Source: a virus
IMG/VR virus record: IMGVR_UViG_3300020442_000974
Coordinates: 1 to 40,394 of that record
Direction: 5' to 3' (one strand)
Length of the DNA stretch: 40,394 nt
The position numbers were made by a program, and so were the translations under genes. The stretch's first letter is position 1, and the number at the start of each line of letters is the position of its first letter. The notes under the pieces were generated by a model. It did not search any database. It was given only the letters and a program-made list of their open reading frames with translations, and was not told where the DNA came from. Positions 37,829 to 40,394 of the stretch are shown here, piece after piece.

Positions 37829-38247
37829 TATTCGGGTCTCTGTAATACGAAGTTGACACTTTCCACAAGGGGTAAACCAACAATTCTATAGTTCACCGTA
37901 ACGCTATACTTACCCTCTCTAAAGTCTTCACTAACAATCGTGTTGATTAATGCGACTCTAGGTTCAAATGACCGAATAGTATACGCAATCTCATCCTGTA
38001 ATGCGTCTGCAATTAATGAGTCCATTGGTTCAAACAGTAATTCACGTACTCTTGATCCAATAGTCCGATCAAATGGCACTTCCCCAGGAACAGTTTGCAC
38101 AAGATTCTTAATTGCCTGCTTAATGGCATTATCATTCTTGACAATTGCTGCGTCTTTAGTGAAAGGATTTAGATTAACGCCAATCTGGATATCTTTAAAA
38201 CCCCTTGATATGGCAACATCTCTATCAGTAACCTGCTTAAGTGCCAT
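37828..38247 (-). CDS. 25: Baseplate wedge protein gp25, 139 aa
   Basis: The protein has the GPW/gp25 fold pattern: DIQIGVNLNPFTKDAAIVKN (residues 19-38), NAIKQAIKNLVQTVPGEVPF with a following GSRVRELLFEP, and the conserved EPR motif in RSFEPRVALI near residue 93. Its length is close to T4 gp25 (132 aa). gp25 joins gp6 and gp7 in the wedge and helps start sheath assembly. Old annotations call this family an acidic lysozyme, but no catalytic motif is present. The start follows a late promoter (38271-38277), with only a weak Shine-Dalgarno. It is coupled to gp6 by a TAATG overlap. Confidence 0.95.
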   Translation of the reverse strand: MALKQVTDRDVAISRGFKDIQIGVNLNPFTKDAAIVKNDNAIKQAIKNLVQTVPGEVPFDRTIGSRVRELLFEPMDSLIADALQDEIAYTIRSFEPRVALINTIVSEDFREGKYSVTVNYRIVGLPLVESVNFVLQRPE

Positions 38248-38270
38248 TTAACTTATAAGATGAACGCTAT

Positions 38271-38277
38271 TATTTAG
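38271..38277 (-). promoter_or_regulatory. Late promoter CTAAATA upstream of gp25
   Basis: CTAAATA on the minus strand, a variant of the T4 late box, 23 bases upstream of the gp25 start. The box contains the TAA stop codon (38274-38276) of the 48-residue gene. It also lies inside a perfect 5-bp inverted repeat, CGCTA-N5-TAGCG (38265-38279). Confidence 0.65.
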
Positions 38278-38420
38278 CGCCCTTGTCCCCGATAACGCTT
38301 TTTAGCGTTGTTACGACTCGTCGCTGCATACTTGGTATGCTGTCCATTCCCCTGTCGAGTCTTTTTGGGAGTGGATTCAATCATATTGCCACCAGAAAGT
38401 GACTTCTTCATTTTTGCCAT
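38274..38420 (-). CDS. Small basic protein, 48 aa
   Basis: The short frame runs ATG at 38420 to TAA at 38274-38276, with AGGAG seven bases upstream of the start. The product begins MAKMKKSLSGGNMIESTPKK and ends KKRYRGQGR. It is strongly basic (many K and R, only one E, no D) with no hydrophobic core, so it is probably disordered or nucleic-acid bound. I recall very similar small basic proteins next to baseplate genes in marine T4-like phages, but no function is known to me. A sigma70-like promoter overlaps the end of the gene before it, and the gp25 late promoter overlaps its own stop codon. Confidence 0.8.
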   Translation of the reverse strand: MAKMKKSLSGGNMIESTPKKTRQGNGQHTKYAATSRNNAKKRYRGQGR

Positions 38421-38465
38421 AGATTTCTCCTAATTGTGGATCGCCACGCGGGGGTGGTTAACGCT

Positions 38466-38474
38466 ATTATAGCA
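38466..38474 (-). promoter_or_regulatory. Sigma70-like extended -10 promoter
   Basis: TGCTATAAT on the minus strand is a perfect -10 with the TGn extension. The best -35 is poor (AGTACA with 18-base spacing, three of six matches), as is usual for extended -10 promoters. The TAA of TATAAT is the stop codon (38467-38469) of the 64-residue gene. The next start, of the basic 48-residue gene, is 46 bases downstream. Confidence 0.6.
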
Positions 38475-38661
38475 CACCAAACTGTTTGTTGTACTCTGTG
38501 GATTTCGCCTCTAACTCTTCCACACGCATCAATAAACGTCCAGTGAAGGTAGATAGGTCAGTCGCATACTTTTCGACCTCTTCTAGGCGCTTAGAGAGGT
38601 GTATAACGCAATCATTTAATGCGCCTAGTGCCTCAGCAATCTGTTCATCATTATTACTCAT
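38467..38661 (-). CDS. Small coiled-coil protein, 64 aa
   Basis: I place the start at the ATG at 38661 (MSNNDEQIAEALG) because AAGAAGG lies nine bases upstream. The in-frame ATG at 38670 (67 aa) sits directly against that ribosome site. Residues 8-58 are a charged helix with regular hydrophobics (LNDCVIHLSKRLEEVEKYAT, then FTGRLLMRVEELEAKSTEY), so a coiled coil is likely. The start overlaps the stop of the AbrB-like gene (ATGAGTAA), and the stop codon forms part of the next promoter's TATAAT. The function is unknown. Confidence 0.75.
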   Translation of the reverse strand: MSNNDEQIAEALGALNDCVIHLSKRLEEVEKYATDLSTFTGRLLMRVEELEAKSTEYNKQFGVL

Positions 38662-38827
38662 TCTGTTCATCCTTCTTTAATAAAAATCCTTGCCCATCCT
38701 CAGTGATCTCATAGGCAAGTTCTGTTCCGATATTCCATCCCATTTCCTCACAGACTTCATAGGGAATTGTGAGAATAAGATCACCGTAATCGTCTTCCTC
38801 TAATGTTGTTGTGAATCTATGGGACAT
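38654..38827 (-). CDS. AbrB/MazE-like small DNA-binding protein, 57 aa
   Basis: A short frame from ATG at 38827 to TAA at 38654 encodes MSHRFTTTLEEDDYGDLILT followed by IPYEVCEEMGWNIGTELAYE and a GQGFLLKK ending. The order DLILTIPYEVCEEMGW, then G-T-E-L, a turn and a final strand, is the swapped-hairpin (AbrB, MazE, SpoVT) DNA-binding pattern. No toxin partner lies beside it, so a stand-alone regulator is more likely than an antitoxin. GAGG lies two bases upstream of the start, unusually close. The gene follows the 72-residue gene by four bases and overlaps the next by eight. The fold is fairly clear; target and role are unknown. Confidence 0.75.
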   Translation of the reverse strand: MSHRFTTTLEEDDYGDLILTIPYEVCEEMGWNIGTELAYEITEDGQGFLLKKDEQNE

Positions 38828-38831
38828 ACCT

Positions 38832-39050
38832 CTATAAGCGATTTATTACTTGCGGATTACTCGTGGGATTATCATTCTTCCACTCCATCCATAGTGTATA
38901 TAGATCATCTGTATTCTTTGATGCATAACCTGATGCATAATAGTCAGCACACTCATACATCCTAGGATCTAAAAAACCCTCTTGGCGCAATAATTGCTCT
39001 ATCGCCCAAACTCTCGTATCTTGTCTCTCAACACGGGTCTTAGGGTCCAT
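38832..39050 (-). CDS. Hypothetical protein, 72 aa
   Basis: The frame encodes MDPKTRVERQDTRVWAIEQL followed by a helical, Trp- and Tyr-rich remainder (DPRMYECADYYASGYASK, then DLYTLWMEWKNDNP). GAGGT is placed six bases upstream of the ATG, a good ribosome site. It is the first gene after a 190-base non-coding leader that begins at a consensus sigma70 promoter, so it probably heads an early or middle unit with the AbrB-like and coiled-coil genes. I do not recognise a family beyond its resemblance to small unknown proteins of marine T4-like phages. Confidence 0.75.
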   Translation of the reverse strand: MDPKTRVERQDTRVWAIEQLLRQEGFLDPRMYECADYYASGYASKNTDDLYTLWMEWKNDNPTSNPQVINRL

Positions 39051-39239
39051 TTTTTACCTCAGAAAATTTTTTTATATACGCCGTCGAGTAACACTCGAAT
39101 AATATCTAGGGCGTCTGGGAACCTTTGTAGGTTAGGGTAGTGGCCGTTTTTTACATTTAGGGGGGCTAATTAACTGCCCTTCGATAACATTTAGACTGTC
39201 TTCAGTAGGTGTTACATAGTGCCCCTCTTATACCCTCCC
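39051..39239 (-). ncRNA. Structured non-coding leader or small RNA (candidate)
   Basis: No plausible coding frame is present on the minus strand; the ATGs are followed within seven codons by stops. Read from the consensus promoter at 39240-39269, it contains GGGC/GCCC (39176-39179 with 39163-39166), a perfect 5-bp hairpin AACCT-N4-AGGTT (39133-39120), and a perfect 6-bp hairpin TCGAGT-N3-ACTCGA (39098-39084). The heptamer CTAAATG occurs twice. There is no clear terminator before the 72-residue gene, so a structured 5' leader is as likely as a separate RNA. Confidence 0.4.
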
Positions 39240-39269
39240 ATTATACCTCACTAGGCATATAGTTGTCAA
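39240..39269 (-). promoter_or_regulatory. Perfect-consensus sigma70 promoter
   Basis: TTGACA (39269-39264) and TATAAT (39245-39240) on the minus strand are separated by 18 bases; both hexamers are exact matches to consensus. The promoter lies inside the last nine codons of the 67-residue gene, and the TAA of TATAAT is that gene's stop codon. It points into the non-coding region and the 72-residue gene. Confidence 0.8.
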
Positions 39270-39444
39270 CACATTCCCACTGCCATCCTATCGACTTGAT
39301 GTAATCGAAGCACGACATTCTTGGAGTACTTGGGAATGCATCTCCCCTGCTATTCCGAATCCCATCGATATACCTTTCCATGTCATATATGCTGTGGAAA
39401 GATCCTCTCAAAACCTCATGATTGTCGTAGATAGTGTAAAGCAT
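39241..39444 (-). CDS. Hypothetical protein, 67 aa
   Basis: The frame encodes MLYTIYDNHEVLRGSFHSIY followed by DMERYIDGIRNSRGDAF and an aromatic C-terminus (IKSIGWQWECVDNYMPSEV). It looks like a small globular alpha/beta protein; I do not recognise it. It starts ten bases after the 65-residue gene with no strong ribosome site and is probably co-transcribed with it from the promoter at 39689-39717. Its 3' end doubles as a consensus promoter for the downstream unit, which constrains the last nine codons. Confidence 0.7.
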   Translation of the reverse strand: MLYTIYDNHEVLRGSFHSIYDMERYIDGIRNSRGDAFPSTPRMSCFDYIKSIGWQWECVDNYMPSEV

Positions 39445-39454
39445 GATTGATCAG

Positions 39455-39652
39455 TTAGGGTGAATAAACGTAGTAACAATATCCCTCTGCTAGTAAGTAA
39501 CTGGCAGTATTAGAAAGTATCTCACAGTCCCAACATTGGTCAGTATCTAACAAGAACTGAAACAATGCTATTCCATCATCAAGGGAACACTGTTGTCGAT
39601 AGTAACTCTCTAAGAGTTGTTGATACTTAGGAGGACCTGTGATTGTTGTCAT
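39455..39652 (-). CDS. Hypothetical protein, 65 aa
   Basis: The frame encodes MTTITGPPKYQQLLESYYRQ followed by LFQFLLDTDQCWDCEILSN and a Tyr-rich end (AEGYCYYVYSP). The segment with F-L-L-D-T-x2-C-W, then A-x2-L-L-x2-G-Y resembles a small domain common in phages (LDTG-x-W, then a conserved A-x2-L-I-x-A-G), but the match is remembered, not computed. It begins 37 bases downstream of a near-consensus sigma70 promoter that carries an inverted repeat, so it is probably an early gene. The ribosome site is weak. Confidence 0.7.
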   Translation of the reverse strand: MTTITGPPKYQQLLESYYRQQCSLDDGIALFQFLLDTDQCWDCEILSNTASYLLAEGYCYYVYSP

Positions 39653-39688
39653 TTAGTACAGAACCTGTTTCTGAACCTCTACAAGGTT

Positions 39689-39717
39689 ATTGTATCATGT
39701 TTCTGATACTTTGTCAA
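39689..39717 (-). promoter_or_regulatory. Sigma70-like promoter with operator-like inverted repeat
   Basis: TTGACA (39717-39712), a 17-base spacer and TACAAT (39694-39689) with the TGn extension lie on the minus strand: 11 of 12 consensus bases. A perfect inverted repeat GTATCA-N6-TGATAC (39692-39709) fills the spacer and overlaps the -10, the classic place for a repressor site. It lies 37 bases upstream of the 65-residue gene. Confidence 0.75.
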
Positions 39718-39869
39718 GTGCCCCTGTATGACACTCAGAGGCGAATGATTAGCAATGGTGATGATACTGTCTCCGAGGTATTCTGAGGGGGTTGACATCT
39801 GTTAGGAAGCGTGCTAAGAGTGTAATTTACGGAGACATTTATCGAGGAATAAAACACACAAATAGGTTT

Positions 39870-39909
39870 TTTTCCACATTTCCACAAATTCCGCATTTAT
39901 TGTGGAAAA
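39870..39909. repeat. Cluster of three cyanobacterial DnaA-box-like sequences
   Basis: The plus strand has TTTTCCACA (39870-39878) and ATTTCCACA (39878-39886), and the minus strand has TTTTCCACA (39909-39901). TTTTCCACA is the consensus I recall for DnaA boxes of Synechococcus. Together they also form an inverted repeat TTTCCACA-N14-TGTGGAAA. The minus-strand hairpin is not followed by a T-run, so it does not look like a terminator of the 105-residue gene. Confidence 0.5.
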
Positions 39910-39916
39910 GTATCAT

Positions 39917-40234
39917 TTAGGGCGTTTTCGATTCTTTCTCTGAAATTCGATCATATGATCTCGCCATGTATCGAATAGGATCGTAGTTAGTTCCTTCATT
40001 GTTAGTTTGATGTATTGGAGTTGTTCTAACAATGTTGTCCCATTCTGTTGGGAAGATGAGAACACAGACGAAGTTTTGTTTGTGTTTGGAATGTTCTGCG
40101 ATTTCTTGGGGTTTGTCATAAGTTTTGATGCATAGAGTTATGTACTCTTCTGAGATGAAATTGATGAAACCCGTGTGTTCTTTCCAAGTGATAATTTCTC
40201 CTTGTTTGAAGTCATCGACGGTTTGCTTTTTCAT
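39917..40234 (-). CDS. Hypothetical protein, 105 aa
   Basis: The frame encodes MKKQTVDDFKQGEIITWKEH with a beta-rich first half (TGFINFISEEYITLCIKTYD, a small SH3-like pattern), then CVLIFPTEWDNIV and a polar C-terminus ending ISEKESKTP. The start lies within the last codons of the 54-residue frame upstream (23-base overlap). A 68-codon frame in another phase covers 39913-40119, but this longer frame has the more protein-like composition. Small proteins of this type are common in early clusters of marine T4-like phages; I cannot name the function. Confidence 0.75.
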   Translation of the reverse strand: MKKQTVDDFKQGEIITWKEHTGFINFISEEYITLCIKTYDKPQEIAEHSKHKQNFVCVLIFPTEWDNIVRTTPIHQTNNEGTNYDPIRYMARSYDRISEKESKTP

Positions 40235-40376
40235 ATTCCCTCATTTCAATATAAAGGTGATAATCATCAGGCGTAAGGATATCATCCCAGTCGCCATCTT
40301 CAATACCTTTGTATTTACTTTGTTGGAGAATTTGTAAACTGTGAGAGAATGTCTTCGAGTTGTTGTTTGAGTTCAT
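40212..40376 (-). CDS. Small hypothetical protein, about 54 aa (start uncertain)
   Basis: The frame from ATG at 40376 to TGA at 40212 encodes MNSNNNSKTFSHSLQILQQS followed by an acidic, aromatic part (KYKGIEDGDWDDILTPDDYH, then EMREYEKANRR). The second half looks like a real protein. The first 20 residues overlap another frame (40315-40394) and may not be translated as drawn. The frame is open to the window edge, so the true start could lie outside. It overlaps the 105-residue gene by 23 bases. Confidence 0.45.
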   Translation of the reverse strand: MNSNNNSKTFSHSLQILQQSKYKGIEDGDWDDILTPDDYHLYIEMREYEKANRR

Positions 40377-40394
40377 TTCTGATAGTAATGAGGG
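40315..40394 (-). CDS. C-terminal end of an upstream gene (partial)
   Basis: A frame entering from the right edge encodes 25 residues, NELKQQLEDILSQFTNSPTK at the end, and stops at TAA (40315-40317). The helical, charged composition is that of a normal protein C-terminus. The rest of the gene lies beyond the window, so identity cannot be judged. Confidence 0.5.
   Translation of the reverse strand, partial: LITIRNELKQQLEDILSQFTNSPTK

Larger units (their letters stand above)
39653..39916. other. Intergenic region with promoter, inverted repeats and DnaA-like boxes
   Basis: This is the longest gene-free stretch of the window (264 bases). It contains the promoter and operator-like repeat at 39689-39717, a widely spaced perfect 8-bp inverted repeat (TGTCTCCG at 39768-39775 and CGGAGACA at 39830-39837), and the DnaA-box-like cluster at 39870-39909. 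No coding frame or tRNA is supported. Confidence 0.7.

Noticed and set aside
37828-38247. gp25 as a lysozyme
   Set aside because: The family is often labelled so, but the sequence is that of the wedge protein and no lysozyme catalytic motif is present.
39051-39239. tRNA gene in the non-coding stretch
   Set aside because: I found no acceptor stem with matching T-arm (GGTTCRA) and anticodon arm; the GGTTC present is in a different hairpin.
39792-39820. Plus-strand promoter starting with TTGACA at 39792
   Set aside because: The hexamer at the right spacing is TAAGAG, a poor -10, and no plus-strand gene lies downstream.
39913-40119. 68-codon frame overlapping the 105-residue gene
   Set aside because: It is fully contained in the larger frame apart from four bases, has poorer composition and no ribosome site; treated as a shadow.
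40212-40394. Programmed frameshift joining the partial C-terminus at the right edge to the 54-residue frame
   Set aside because: No slippery heptamer or downstream structure is evident; two overlapping genes explain the sequence more simply.

Overview
The window is about 40 kb of a large T4-like (contractile-tailed) phage genome. It most likely comes from a marine cyanophage of the Kyanoviridae type. The evidence is the T4 baseplate-wedge order 25-6-7-8 read along the minus strand, T4-type late promoters (CATAAATA or CTAAATA) before each structural operon, structural proteins of the DUF4815 kind found in marine T4-like phages, and two perfect copies of the 9-mer known as the DnaA box of Synechococcus. 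Every gene I can support lies on the minus strand, so transcription runs from high to low coordinates. I see no tRNA, CRISPR, insertion sequence or integrase.

Right end (about 38.4-40.4 kb) is a cluster of very small genes of unknown function: 40212-40376, 40234-39917, 39652-39455, 39444-39241, 39050-38832, an AbrB/MazE-like 57-residue protein, a 64-residue coiled-coil protein and a 48-residue basic protein. Three sigma70-like promoters lie here. One carries an inverted repeat between its -35 and -10. One is a perfect TTGACA-N18-TATAAT that drives a structured, non-coding stretch of about 190 bases. A 264-base intergenic region holds three copies of a cyanobacterial DnaA-box-like sequence.

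Centre (15.9-38.3 kb) is the baseplate wedge: gp25, gp6, and one giant gene of 6,606 codons that occupies the place of T4 gene 7. The two gp7-like landmarks in the giant are about 2,790 residues apart, against my recollection of roughly 150 in T4 gp7. The protein also carries glycine-rich beta repeats, a YHYH-like domain, a propeller-like region, two LamG-like jellyrolls, six copies of an unnamed Cys/YPR repeat and three helical repeats. It looks like a baseplate scaffold that has become a surface-exposed mosaic.

Left part (1-15.9 kb) holds a 408-residue fibre-like protein with a cupredoxin-like C-terminus, a 1,397-residue protein with cupredoxin-like and YHYH-like domains, an enlarged gp8, a 2,497-residue DUF4815-type protein, two small coiled-coil proteins, a rho-independent terminator, and the first 306 codons of a tail fibre that runs off the window.

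The late genes fall into four units, each headed by a T4-type late promoter: 25-6-giant, 408-1397, gp8-2497-81-75, and the tail fibre. All appear to build or decorate the baseplate and its host-contact fibres. Homology statements rest on remembered family sequences, not on searches.
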